Below, piece after piece: positions 11,034-22,300 of a stretch of 64,000 nucleotides of DNA (its first letter is position 1; every line of letters begins with the position of its first letter). The translations under genes were made by a program, and so were the position numbers. The stretch lies in contig CM114274.1 of the NCBI GenBank assembly GCA_050084515.1, forward strand, positions 21,390,001 through 21,454,000, in the 5' to 3' direction. This DNA is from Blasia pusilla. Lineage: Eukaryota; Marchantiophyta; Marchantiopsida; Blasiales. The notes beneath the pieces were generated by a model. The model worked only from the letters and a program-made list of their open reading frames with translations, had not been told where the DNA came from and ran no database searches.

Positions 11034-11530
11034 GTCTGCTTTCACCATTAAGGGTCTGAGTGCAAAATGATCAACATGGAAGACAAATTCTTACCCTAAT
11101 AAATAGTGTCGGAACTTTTTACAGGAGAAGACCATGCCTAACGCCTCTCGTTTGGTAGTTGTATATTTCTGCTCCGCTGCCGATAGTTGTCGGCCGGCGT
11201 AGTAAATCGGAAAGTCATGTTTGTTCTCATCCAATTGGCTGAGCACTACTCCAATGGCAAATGAGGATGTGTCCACATATACGTGGAAGGGTTTGGTCCA
11301 ATCGGGGGACCGAAGTAAAGGAGCTTTTTGCAATGCGTCTTTTAAGGTGTCAAATGCCGCTTGGCACGCTGGTCTCCACTCCCATTCGATGGTCTTTTTA
11401 AGTAATGCAGTAAGAGCTCCCGCCTTTACCGCATAATATTTAATAAACTGTCAATAGTACCCGACATGTCCCAAGAATCCTCTCAATTCCCGGAGATTAG
11501 TCGGTGGTTCCAATGCGACGATAATATCCA
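11034..11530 (-). pseudogene. G2 RT end and RNase H
   Basis: The frame at 11333-11091 encodes an RNase H start (HVYVDTSSFAIG, then YYAGRQL and TTTKREALGMV), the region that degrades the RNA of the RNA/DNA hybrid. Further upstream (11530-11340) is a degraded RT connection (WHAGLHSHS in the wrong frame marks this stretch). The RT palm with its YxDD box is absent, removed by the internal deletion. Confidence 0.8.
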
Positions 11531-11833
11531 CCTTGAGAGATCTCATATGGTCCTATCTGATGTAAGAAAACTGCGCGTTCTTCCGCTGTCATTGGGGCAA
11601 GAAATCGCAGAGTCATTAGAAAACGCAGAATATCCTCATAAAAAGACTGGCTCAACCGATCCTTCGTTATCTGGAACAGGTCTTCATCGGGAAAGGTGTC
11701 ATCGACGGATTGGGTGAGGTCCGCGTTTGTCATCCTCAACCGGGAAAGAAAATCTGCATTGGTATGCACCTTGCCGGCACGGGTCACAACATCGAATGTG
11801 AATTCTTGTAGCAACAAGATCCACCGTGCAATG
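11531..11833 (-). repeat. Direct duplicate of the G2 linker region
   Basis: This 303-bp stretch repeats 10721-11023 in the same orientation with a few percent differences. It encodes the same linker (start MLLQEFTFDVVT) a second time. It lies at the edge of the internal deletion, next to the 5' LTR stub, so it probably formed by template switching during reverse transcription or by unequal repair. Confidence 0.85.
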
Positions 11834-11932
11834 CGCCATGATAGTATATAATAATCAAAACCATAATGTACAAGAGTCTTTGTTCAATAAAAAGATAAAT
11901 TTCTTCCGAAGTACAAAATTGTGGGTATCACA
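11834..11932 (-). repeat. 5' LTR remnant of G2
   Basis: 99 bp matching the end of the 3' LTR at 7290-7388 with two differences, ending in the exact TG start (minus strand) next to the duplicated GCAAA. Promoter and R/U5 sequences are missing, so this copy cannot be transcribed from its own LTR. Confidence 0.9.
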
Positions 11933-11937
11933 GCAAA
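11933..11937. repeat. Target site duplication GCAAA of G2 (right)
   Basis: Matches 6192-6196. The sequence resumes here as the PM-MULE 3' segment (compare 28669-28700). Confidence 0.93.
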
Positions 11938-12777
11938 CTTTTACAAACACCATTATCTGTTGAAAAAATCTCGTCCTTTATTACCTCCGAAGGAACCTCG
12001 GAAATGTACATTTGATCTAGTCTATGATTTCTTCAGCCTCGTCATCTACAAATTTACTCCTTACTCTCCTAGGTTCCTGTACAAAAGGAATGTCCTGGGA
12101 TACAAGTGGCTCCTCTGGCTGATTGTAGACGGGGATAAAAAATGTTGGCGAATTCGAGAGCCTTGACCCCCCCCTAGGTACACCATAACGGTCCCATGTA
12201 ACCTGATTTGAGTCCCACCGTATATCTTGTACGCTCTGCAATGCGACACCCATCCAGTATCAATATGTGCTCCGTCCTTGGAAATACCATGATGGCAATC
12301 CCACAGGTAGTAGGAATCCAACACGTCTGAGAGAAGAGAAGAAGCCTACGTCTTGTTTGACTATACTAGGGGAAGGTGTCAAAGTGAAGAAGCCCGCCAG
12401 ATTGCCTCTAAAGTTGGACCAATAGGGAAAGAGTCCGATCACTCATGCAGCCAACCAGTTGGAATCCGACAGGTTGCCTGGAAGTGGTCAAAAAGGTGCA
12501 GTGGTCAAAAAGTGAAAAGTTGCAAGCCGTGGAAATCCGACGGGTTGCAAAATAGAAGTCCTCAGTACATAGATGATCACATTCAAAAAGACATAAAAGA
12601 TATTCAGCAAACTTTTAGAAACACCACCATCGTTCAAAAAAATCTTATCCTTTATTAGATCCGAAAGAAGCTCGGAACTGTACATTTCATCTATTCTATG
12701 AATTTTTTTGCCCTCGTCATCAAATAAATCCCTACTCCAAACGCTGCAGTCAAGCTGGGTCCTTGAGTTCTTTGAAC
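11938..12777 (-). pseudogene. pmt 3' segment of copy A (tail exon and DSYYL block)
   Basis: Read right to left: a tail frame that in other copies encodes WSRELFDDEAKDFIE and a stop, palindromes at 12440-12560, then a block starting DSYYLWDCH and ending DDEAEEIID with a stop at about 12017. In all copies the two blocks are tandem duplicates of each other, each with a polyadenylation-like AATAAA soon after the stop (positions vary). Copy A has frameshifts in the second block. The function is unknown. It may be an alternative pmt 3' end. Confidence 0.5.
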
Positions 12778-13290
12778 TCACTCGTCATCGTCCGAGAGCT
12801 CTTGCAAAATTACTTTCGGCCTTGGCCTCCCGATTTTCGGAATCGTTGGAAGTGACGATGGTGTCACTACCAATGGTGGGTGTGGAACCGGAGCTCTCAG
12901 CTTCGGAGGAGAGTTGTACGCCCCAACTAGTCTGTCGTAATCTGCCTTTGCCTCCTTGCAAAGGTCAAACAGTTCCTACCTTCCCTCGAGGCAAAGAATG
13001 TTCCTGCCACTCTGCAAGGCGCCTTTGAGACTCGCCCCTGAAAGGCCCACTAAGTCGAACACCAAATCACCCAGCCTTGAGCAGAGCTTGATGAGCGTTT
13101 GCATCAGGGCTGGCGACTTTTCCCTTCCTCCAAGTAGTGGGGTACCGTCTTGCATGAAAATTCCTGGGGGGGAATTGTATACACTATCTAAGCTGTACCC
13201 ATCAGAGCATGGATCCATAGGATCCTGGATCTTAAACACCTGGAAGTTGTGCTCGGGCCGAACGAAGCAGTAAACATAGGAGTGGTCCAT

Positions 13291-13782
13291 CTGTAAAGGA
13301 GTACGTTGGAAACAATGTCAGCAACTTGGCCACTGGTCTACTCTCAATATGGTGACATAATTTGCAAGAGGTCACCAAAGAACTTCGCTTAACCCTAGAG
13401 AACTTCTTTATAATACTAACATTGGAGCAACCTGTCGGAGTCCGATGGGTTGTTTTTGTCCATGACCAACCCATCGGAAGGCAACGGGTTGTTGGCTTAG
13501 AGCAGCCCATGGTTGGCTAAGAGCAACCCATCGCTTTCACACGGGTTGCAGCTTTCTAGAAACACAGGAAAAAAGCATAAGCACCTGCAACCCGTCTGGT
13601 TCCGACGGGTTGCAGGTGGTCATGCATTTTCCCTGTGTTTCTGGGAAAGATGCAACCCGTCGTTTCCAAGAAACAAGCATGGGCTACTTTACGCCAGCAA
13701 CCTGTCGCCTTCCGACGAGTTGCTGACGGACAAAAACAATCCGTTGGAGAAATACTATCTGGAGACAGGAATAGAGCCTTAC
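13291..13782. repeat. pmt intron 3 of copy A with palindromes
   Basis: GT...AG intron between exons 3 and 4. Its middle (13420-13735) is occupied by about seven CAACCCGTCG-type palindromes with short spacers. Apparent ORFs on both strands here are palindrome shadows. Confidence 0.8.
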
Positions 13783-15819
13783 CCGAATTTGACTCGTCGC
13801 GGATCGGAGTGGGTACTCGTTCTTGATGATCCACGATTGCGCCGTCCTCCACTTCAGCGACCTCTAGACGCATTGGAGGTTGAAAAGCTCGTCCTTGCTC
13901 CCTCCAGTCAAAACTAAGAAGCAGCACCTGTCACTGAGATAAGCATCTGCAAAGGAAAACAGGAGCGCGATCTGGTCATAAGAAAGGGGAACATTCCAAT
14001 CTGGGACCCCGTCGGACGGATTCTCGTCCCACAATCACAACCCTGAGGGAAAATTAGCGATCAAGAGATCCACCGCCACCTCTTCGACCACTCCATGGAC
14101 CGTCCAGGGAGCGTGCCCGTTTCGTTGAAGCTTCCATCCCAGCGTTGTCAATTTCTCGATGGCGAGTGTCGATGCTTGAGAACTAAAACTTTTCAGCTCA
14201 TCCAGTAGATTCGTGAACTGAAGGATGACGCTTGTCCGGGTCGTTGTTTCTCTATGTCTTCCCAAGGATGATGGATTGTATTCTCCTTGGGACAACCCTG
14301 GCGCCTCTCGCTTCCGCTTCTTCCGAGTCTGCAGTCGTCTTGTTGGGGTCTCTATGACCTCAGACTCTGGTGGGGTTTTTTTTCGCAGAGGACCTGGTCC
14401 GACCCTCTCTCTTTGCTCGCTCGGACGATTCCGACTCTGGCCTTGCATCTTCAGCCTCTCTTTGGGATGACTCCGCCTTGGAATTCTTCGATCCCCTCGC
14501 CTTGCCTTTGAGACCCGCTGTAGATTTGTCTTTGGCTGTGTGGACCTTGGAAGCCAACTCCGCTGTCTCGAGGGCTTGCTCTTCATCATCTCCTTCGAAA
14601 AAGTCTTCAGGCTGCAAAAAATTGGGGATGTCGTCCCGTCCTACGGCCACTGCATCATAAAGCACGCGTAAATCTTTCTCGGTAATGTCCTCAGGGTTGT
14701 TGAAGTCGAGCCAAATTGGGCAATTCTCCACCTCCCAATTGGACATGCTCTGAGCCATCTCCGTGTCGTACATGGAGAATGTCTCTCCATCAGGCGGAGA
14801 AGCCCACAATTTGCAGGTTGCCGGTATTTTTTGCCAGGTGCTTGCATTCTTACAATGGACGAGGTATCTGAACACCATACGTTGGGCAGCTCTTAGTCGA
14901 AATGCATCGGCCGCCTGCTCCTGAAGATCTCACTTCTTCTTTGCGAAATCCGCTTTTTTCCCCTCGATTTCTTCGTCAAGGTCTGCTTGAGGGAGGATGC
15001 AATCCTTGAACATCGTCTTGAAACTTGGGTTTTTTATGGGCTTGTCCCGGATTTCAACAAGCCAAAGTTCAAAATCTACAACACTCTCCAGGTTTGCTTC
15101 CTCCGGAAGTGGCTCTATTCTTTTCAGCTCCGCTTGGAGACCGTCGAGCATGGACTTCCCGATAAGCCGCAATGTGTCCCAAAATGACCATTCGCGGAGC
15201 CCGTGGGAGATCATTGGATCAGAGACACCCGGAGGATGGTGTGCCACTCTCTTTTGGGCCTCTGTGCCCTCGAGACTGATTTTCATCAGTCGTATTCTCC
15301 TAAATTTGCTTATTCCAGACAAGGCAAATCGATGCACGCGATCGAGAGACACTTTCTCCCCAATATGACCTTGCGGATCTTCATCCCTTTTCCGTTGGCA
15401 CTTGATTATGGCCTTCAGCTCCTTGTAGAAATCCGGACCAAGTTCGGGGTTGAGAATGGCGATGTAGCGCTGCATCTTGCTTGCCGTGTACTTCGTAGCT
15501 GCAGATACTGCAGCTTGGATGAATTTTGCACGCTCAAACACATACACTTTCTCCCTCTGCTCCAGCTCCAATGCAGCGCTCTTCTTGGCGGCCTGTATCT
15601 TTGACGGATTGTAGCAAAGGATTGTGATGGCTGCATCTTGGGAAATAAATTTATTTGCCCAAGTCTTCTTTTTTTATTTGTGCATCCTTTGCCAGCATCT
15701 CATTTACCAGGGCATCGCCCAAGAACCCCTTGTACTCTGTCGGGTGCGTCGTTAGCACTTTCTTCACCCTATCGCAATCCTGGATCCAGTGGTGGGTGAC
15801 ATTTCCCTCCAATACAATT

Positions 15820-16649
15820 CTGTACATCCAAACTCAATATAAGAAGTTTTGTAAGGTACATGGGTTCCTGCAACCCGTTCGACTTCGATAGGTCGTCACA
15901 GCTCAAGGTCGGATTGTAGCAACGAGCTAAATTTTGCAACCCATCGGAGTCCGACGGATTGTATTCAGATTTGTGATTTCCTGGTTTCAACCCGTCGGAC
16001 TCCGACGGGTTGTCACATAGTCCGTATCAAAAGTGAACATATCAACCCGTCGGAGTCTGACAGGTTGCGCAATTTCAATGAAATCTACAATTTGAAGCCA
16101 AAAATGTAGCTCCCAACTTCCAAATGCAACCTGTCGGACTCCGACGAGTTGCTTTCGGCCAAAAACATCAAAAAACCTCCAAAAACATCTTCGAGTCAAG
16201 CAACCGGTCGAACTCCGACAAGTTGCTTTCTTCAAAAAACATCCAAAAAATATGGCGAGTCGATCAACTCGTCGGACTCTGACGAGTTGCTTTCTTCAAA
16301 ATACATCCAAAGAATGCGGCTAGTCGAGCAACTCGTCGGACTCCGACGAGTTGCTTTGGGCCAAAAACATCCTAAACCTGTGGTCAGTCGAAGGACTCGT
16401 CGGACTCCAACAAGTTGCTTTCTGCCAAAAACATCAAAAAACCTCCAAAAATAGTGGCGAGTCAAGCAACCCGTCGGACTTCGACGAGTTGCTTTCGGCC
16501 AAAAACATCCTAAACCATTGATCAATCAAGCAACTCGTCACACTCTCGTCGGAGTCCGACGAGTTGCTTTTGGCCAAAAACATCCCAAAAATAGTGGCGA
16601 CTCAAACAACTTGTTGGAGTCCGACAGTTTGCAGCAACAAGAAACTTAC
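15820..16649. repeat. pmt intron 2 of copy A with palindrome array
   Basis: About twelve palindromes spaced near 60 bp, mostly with CAACTCGTCGGA arms. They are separated by spacers containing TTTGGCCAAAAACATC-like text, giving a tandem-array look. Splice sites GTAAG (minus strand, 16649) and CAG (15822-15820) bound it. Confidence 0.82.
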
Positions 16650-17940
16650 GTGTTCATGGCATGCATCGCCATCTCCACCATCGCCATGTGATGAGGGTAT
16701 GGATGAAGCACCACTACCTTCACACAAAAATGTGCCTCCAAGGAGTTTGGGCGCTCCTCTGCAAACTTTGTCCACGCCATCAACCTGTGATTTCTATCCG
16801 AGATGAAGAAATACAGATTCCTCATCCAGCTGAATTCCGTCCCCTCTACTTGCCTTATGAATTCCTGATCTCTCATCCTCCAGAATGTGTCAAGCGCTTC
16901 CAAGTCCTCCTCCGTAACCAGCGCTTGGGTTCCATGGTCATCGTAAGGCTCAACATAGAACAGAGGGAAGCGGTCGACGTTGGATGCTGTGGCCGCCGAT
17001 TGTTTGAGCTTCGCAATATCCTCGTAAGACTGAATTTTGCGGATGTACTCCATTGTCCGCAATCGGCAGAGTGGAATTCTCAGGGTGTTGTGGCCTTCCA
17101 TCAGTGCCATGTGCTTTACCCCCTCTCACAACGGGGACAAGATCAATAAGCTACACTGAATTGCCAATGAATTGCAACATGGACCTTCACATAATTCAAA
17201 AACCACAGATCCTCTCTTACCCGCTTGAAGATTGGGTTGGTGTCTTGGCCAGCCAACTGCTCTGAGACAACAGCTGGCAAGTCCACCGGAAACTCGTCGA
17301 TCTGATAGAGGTTGATTTCTTCCGCCGGGCTTAGAGACGAGGATGACCGCTCTCCTGCTTCTTCAGCGATGTCCACCATCTCCGCCCTGGCGGTCCTCAT
17401 GACCTCATCGTCCGTGACTTGAACTTTGGCCGTTTCCGCTATATTGATTGTGTCCCCAGACTTCATCCAGGACATTTCTCGCATCTCAACACTTTCGGTT
17501 GGACGGGCAAGGCTTTCTTCAATGGCTATTTCTTTTTCCCTCCAAGCTTTAGCCAATTCTCCTCTCCTCACCGACGCGTCCAGACGCTTCTTTTCTCGCT
17601 TTTCCTCGGCGACCCTTTTCTTCAAGGCCTGCGACGCCTCAGCCTCTGTTTATCGAGCGCCTCCTGTACACGTTTTGCAAGAAGCTCTTGCTTGTGCATC
17701 TTCGCTTCCCTTTCCCTCTCCTCGATTTCTTGCTGCCTTATCTCATTGGCCGAACGAGGCCCTGGAGATGGTGACGCAGGAGTCCTCATGGACTTGGGAG
17801 TGAAGCTCCCAGACTTGTTTGCTTGAGATTCTTTCCTCGTCATTTTTCCCGGAAATGCCTCCACCTATGTGCACAATGAATCGCTTGATGAGTCGCCTTG
17901 CTGATGTCAAGATGAGTCGCCTTGATGGGTAGCTCGAATC

Positions 17941-18060
17941 GTCTCGCGATCGTTCGGTCAAACCGTCTCGTGATCGTTCGCTCGAATCGTCTCGTGATCG
18001 TTCGCTCGTATCGTCTCGCGATCGTTCGCTCGTATTGTCTCGCGATGAGTCGCCGTGTTA
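17941..18060. repeat. 24-bp tandem repeat in pmt 5' leader
   Basis: Five units of about 24 bp containing GTCTCG and GATCGTTCG follow each other. They lie in the transcribed leader between the pmt TATA box and ATG. Copies B, C and D have fewer or more degenerate units (34330-34420, 24305-24375, 54860-54925), so unit number varies between elements. Confidence 0.8.
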
Positions 18061-18146
18061 AGCGCCCCTTGGTATCAAGTCAGCTGCTGCGCTGGAGAGC
18101 AATGGATATTGCGAAATGAAAAACAGGAAATGAGCGATTTCTCCCC

Positions 18147-18154
18147 TATTTATA
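18147..18154 (-). promoter_or_regulatory. TATA box of pmt, copy A
   Basis: TATAAATA on the minus strand, about 300 bp upstream of the pmt ATG, followed by GGGG and a conserved AATCGCTCATTTCC stretch. It is conserved in copies B, C and D. Confidence 0.72.
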
Positions 18155-18189
18155 CTTTTCGAGACGTTGGGCTGACCATTGGGTCGCAT

Positions 18190-19240
18190 CGTCCTTCCGA
18201 CGTGACGTGCCGGCCGTTACGGAAGTCTGGACGTGAAAACCAACAACCCGACGGCTTCGACGGGTTGCACGCTTCCCGAGGGTTCAAGGCATCTGTCCTC
18301 GTGGCAACCCGTCGGAGTCCGATAGGTTGCGCCCCTCCGCCGTCCTGGGACGAGAACGCGAGGTGCATGAGCAACCCGTCGGAGACCGACAGGTTGAGCG
18401 CCTCCGCCGTCTTCGAACAAGAATGGGAGGTACCCGCGCAACCCGTCGGAGACCGTTGGGTTGCACGCTTCCCTCGTCAAGGGATAACAACGCGGGCTTC
18501 CCGCGCAACTCGTTAGAGGCCGACAGGTTGCACGCTTCCTTCATGTAAGAGAAACAAGGCGAGGCCCTTGCACAACCCGTCTGAGGGCGACGGGTTGCAC
18601 TCCTCGCCATCTTTGGGCAAGAAGGTGCGGCACCCGCACAACTTGTCAGAAACAGACGGTTTGCACGCTTCCTTCATGTAAGTGTTACACCGTGAGATAA
18701 TTAGGCAACCCGTCTGATGCCGATGGGTTGCGCACCTTCCGCCGTCTTCGGGCAAGAAGGCGCGGTACCCACGCAACTTGTCGGAGAGCGACGGGTTGCC
18801 AGCTTTGTTCATGTTTGCGTTACAAGGTGAGGCAGAAGCGTGCAACCCGTCCGAAGCCGACGGGTTGTAGGCCTCGCTTAGCTTGGGTTAATAGTTGAGT
18901 TACCAGGGCAACCTTTCGGTTATCGATAGGTTGCACACTTTCCTATCCCTCGGGAAACAATGCGACAACATATTGTTCCGAGGAAACCCATTGCAATTTG
19001 ACGGGTCACAAGATGTACCCAGAGTTGGAAAATCCCACCAAAAAAAGCGATATCCTGTGTTTGATGCTAGAAAAATCGCCTCAAAAGATCTTCGGTCGGC
19101 AAGAAGGGGGTACCAACCCAACGGACTCCGACGGGTTCCAACAAAATGAAGTGTGCTTCGCAGCGCACGTCTCTGCTTCCCAAATCCTGTAACCCACCTG
19201 ACTCCGAGAGGTTGCAACAGAATTGAATCCATTGGGTTAG
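18190..19240. repeat. Central bidirectional region of copy A, palindrome array
   Basis: About 1 kb between the divergent TATA boxes (18154 and 19309). It holds roughly a dozen palindromes, here mostly CAACCCGTCGGAGACCGAC-type, with GC-rich spacers containing TCTTCGG and CCTCCGCC. The TATA-to-TATA layout suggests a shared control region. The many ORFs here are shadows of the repeats. Confidence 0.8.
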
Positions 19241-19308
19241 ACAATTTCACCTACCAAACTTCATCTTGTAAGTCAAATTCTGTCACGAGAATCTGAGTCC
19301 CTATTCAC

Positions 19309-19315
19309 TATAAAT
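19309..19315 (+). promoter_or_regulatory. TATA box of transposase gene, copy A
   Basis: TATAAAT 52 bp before the ATG at 19367, followed by a pyrimidine-rich (ATTCTC)n leader at 19319-19341. The same arrangement occurs at 48270, 23565 (minus) and 53895 (minus). Confidence 0.75.
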
Positions 19316-19366
19316 TAAACATTCTCATTCTCATTCTCAGTCTCCTCCCGTTGGAATCTTCTGGGA

Positions 19367-22300
19367 ATGGATAATTATGTGAAGGTCACTTGTGGCAGTC
19401 ATCTAGCGGCCCTTCCTCAATAAAAAATTGTTCGACCGCAAGCTCGTGAGTCTTTCATAGCAGTGGATGAAAATTTTCTCTCAGTTCGATTTCTTCTCCA
19501 AATTGGAACCATCTTTGTATCCAAGGATGTTAGGGTGGACGGTACGGAGGACATAATAGGTGAGACACTCCAGCCAGTGATTAGAGAGCGTAAAGTATGG
19601 AATCTCCTACCTCTAGCAAATGGTCAATATAGAGTTTACAGCTTGCCTCTGTATTCCTCAGAGGTCGAGAATTTTCTAGTGCACCAAGCTCTACGTTTGC
19701 AACTCCTAGCTCAGTAGATCCCAAGTAGACGGTCGAGAATTTCTTAGTGCACCAAGCTCTACGTTTGCAACTCCTAGCTCACTAGATCCGGCTTTGACTC
19801 GAACTTCACACGCTCATAACAATGTTGTACTTCTTGAAGACATTCCGGATGTTGTCAACCTCAGTGGATCTGTAGGACACCAATCGGGCCCTCTGTCCGC
19901 CTACTCGTTCCTCTTGCGAGTATCAGGCAATAGTTTGCTATCGTCTCTGGTCTTGAAAATGTTCAAGCACATTCTTGTGCGACGAGCTGCCGCCCATGTA
20001 CGATGGTAATTGCATTTTTTAGTTGCCTCCACTTGCTGCTCCTGCTCAAAAGAAAGATGGAGGACGCTTGAAGGGTATGGACAACAAGTTTGATTGTCAT
20101 CGATGGTGCAGGCTTCAACGGACTAGTGCTTCAATTCCATATGGTCCTTGGATTGTCTCCCGCCGCCAATGCGTTGGAGCCTTGGAGTGTAGAAGTCCAG
20201 CATGCCCATATCTAGAGTGCAACGGGCGAGTCAATACGTTGCAATTCCCCCCCCAAGAATGCAAAAACTCCATACAAGGTCGGTGCCACCATACCGCCGG
20301 GAGGCCATCGATGTCCTCATTATCAGGCATGTGGAGAAGGGGCTCAAAACTATATTTTTCTGTGAAGTAAAGGCAGAAGACGTTGGTAGTTTGAAGATGT
20401 GCTGGTTACTCTTACTGGAGGTGGTGAAGGAAAACAAAAGGCCACCTCCGGAAATTTATGGGTTCATGGCAGACAATGCACAACCTGGGTGGATTGCTAT
20501 TAGGGAAGTGTTCTGGGGTGGAGAGGTTCAATCGGAGAGGGAAAGGTCGGATGCTTTCCATTGGCAATGATGTGACCGGTACACCAAATCTTGCATCAAG
20601 GAGAATAAGAGGACAGAGCATGTCACTCTACTCCAACGCTGCAAGGACAGCAAAACCTTGAAGCAGGCCATGGAATGCCAAAAAGAACTTCATGGGTGGT
20701 GGAGGAAGCATGCGATTGAGGGGAAGTACAAAGAGTTGTGCTCTTGGTTGAGTTGGTTGACTTTACGTATGAGACAATGGGAAAACTTCATGCGGCAGGT
20801 GAGTTCACTATTTTGTCTTGTCAAGCTCACGCTGAGAATTGTTTGTAAAGTTGCAGCTCAAGTTGAGAAGCATGGGAACTATAGGGATTTCAAACCCAAG
20901 AAACGAGGCAAGTTGTCGGATGCGACGAGTTGCCCGAGTGTGCAACCTGTCGGAAATCGACGGGTTGCATCCAAAATTTTAGTGCAACCCCTAGACAAGT
21001 ATGCAAGTCGCATGTATACAAGGCCAGCAAATAGGATCTTCCAGCCCGGAGGGGCCAAAGGTTCTTGCAACCCGTCTGAATCCGACGGGTTGCAGTAAGT
21101 GGGTTTAGGGTTGCAACACGTCAGGACCCGACGGGTCGTAGAGTCGTTCATGGGATGCCTCAGCCTTGCAACCCGTCTGGTTCCAACAGGTAGCTTATTT
21201 CTTTTGACTCCTGAGCTATTTTCGTTCCCTTCTAACATTGCCGTCGTTGCAGGGATTGAACATTCAGGAAAATGCCCTCTGCCCCAACACAAGTGGAGCA
21301 GAAAGTGTTCATTCCTCCTGGAGGTCGTCACAAGCATGCCAACGAATTTCACTTGTGGAGGCATGCCAACAAGACCAGGCAAGAGCAATGCTACATTCTG
21401 CAACATCCCATATCTTCCCCAAAAAAGGCATAACAAAAGGAAGGGGGCCGTCGATCTACAAGCTCTATGTCAAGGCGGATGTGACATCTGGTGATGAAAA
21501 ACTGTATGTGGAATCCTTCAACCAGTGCGTAGCAAGAACTCCCCTCGAGCAAGACGTACACATTGGTGGGAATATTTGCGGGCGGTTTCAAGACGGCCCA
21601 TACAGATGGTGGTAGAGCAGTCCGAGCGAGACTCGTGGAGACCAGATAAGTATCTTGACTTCAGGCAGGTGAAGATGCAGCATCGAGGAACGAGTCTGGT
21701 GATTGATTTGGATGAGGAAATTATGCCGCCCAGGTATTCAAGGACCCCGGACCGCTCCCAAATCTATGATAGAGACCTTTCTCCAAAATCAGTGAATGTC
21801 TTATTTCAAAAGCCCTTCGTTGCTGGAAGTTCGCAACATCCGGTCATTGGGGTGGTTCAACAATATGGGATTCCGGTAATGGAGGTGGATTTCAACCTAA
21901 AATGGTGGCATATATCTCGGAGCAACCTAGGATGTGGACCCACCTACAGGGCAGGATCTGATGGCACTAGCAGAGCTTGCGGCACTTTCCTAAATAAGAA
22001 CTGTACAAGGACTGAACAACCACTGCGTGGGTTTTGGGGAGTCAAAACCTTTGATCGTTTCACGAGGACCGGGGATCAATTGAAGTACTTCTTCTTCCCA
22101 AATGAATCTTGTGCTTTCCGGAAGTCTTATCCGGCTGCCATTGGAGCTCCGGGGAATACCCCGAAAATTTGGCCCATCGCCGCAGATACGAACTCCACTC
22201 AAGACGAAGTGGAAAATTTTACAAGTGCCGGTTTCAGACTCGTAGACGGGGGAAGTTCGGAGCATGTTCGCATTACATTGACCTTCACATTTGGTATTCA

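Larger units (their letters stand above)
6197..11932 (-). mobile_element. Ty3/gypsy retrotransposon G2, internally deleted
   Basis: A minus-strand element of 5736 bp with a 5-bp target duplication. Order along the minus strand: 99-bp remnant of the 5' LTR, duplicated RNase H/integrase linker, RT end/RNase H, linker, integrase zinc finger and core, GPY/F remnant, accessory ORF, polypurine tract, complete 3' LTR. Gag, protease, RT palm and most of the 5' LTR are gone. The deletion joins LTR text to the linker at 11833/11834, where GC is shared microhomology. It could only move with proteins supplied in trans. It lies in the 3' segment of PM-MULE A. Confidence 0.92.
12778..17843 (-). pseudogene. 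pmt gene of copy A (ParB-like plus N6/N4 methyltransferase-like), four exons
   Basis: Exon 1 17843-17221 starts at ATG (MTRKESQ; the upstream GTG is not needed) and is Lys/Glu-rich coiled coil, with a frameshift near 17645. Exon 2 about 17124-16650 is ParB/sulfiredoxin-like. Exon 3 15819-13783 holds a helical region, a low-complexity Lys/Arg-rich linker, and motif IV-like VDLLIANFPSG, a changed form of the DLPSG seen in other copies. Exon 4 13290-12778 holds motif I-like FDLVGLSG and RNILCLEG. Donors GTAAG and acceptors CAG are in place and phases agree with copy D. A TAG at 12976-12978 and exon 1/3 frameshifts kill this copy. In methyltransferases the order IV then I marks the permuted (beta) class. 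Confidence 0.75.

Noticed and set aside
15820-16649. CRISPR-like array (repeats about 25 bp, spacing about 60 bp)
   Set aside because: The repeats are palindromes with variable arms, the spacers are themselves similar, the context is a eukaryotic intron and no cas genes exist.
17843-17864. Upstream start giving MEAFPGK before MTRK in pmt
   Set aside because: The codon is GTG here and TTG at 34258; the conserved ATG is eight codons... seven residues later, at MTRK.
18150-18900. Many overlapping ORFs with motifs such as LRRVAR and SDGL on both strands
   Set aside because: They are translations of the palindrome array; the same short peptides appear wherever the palindrome occurs, in any frame.
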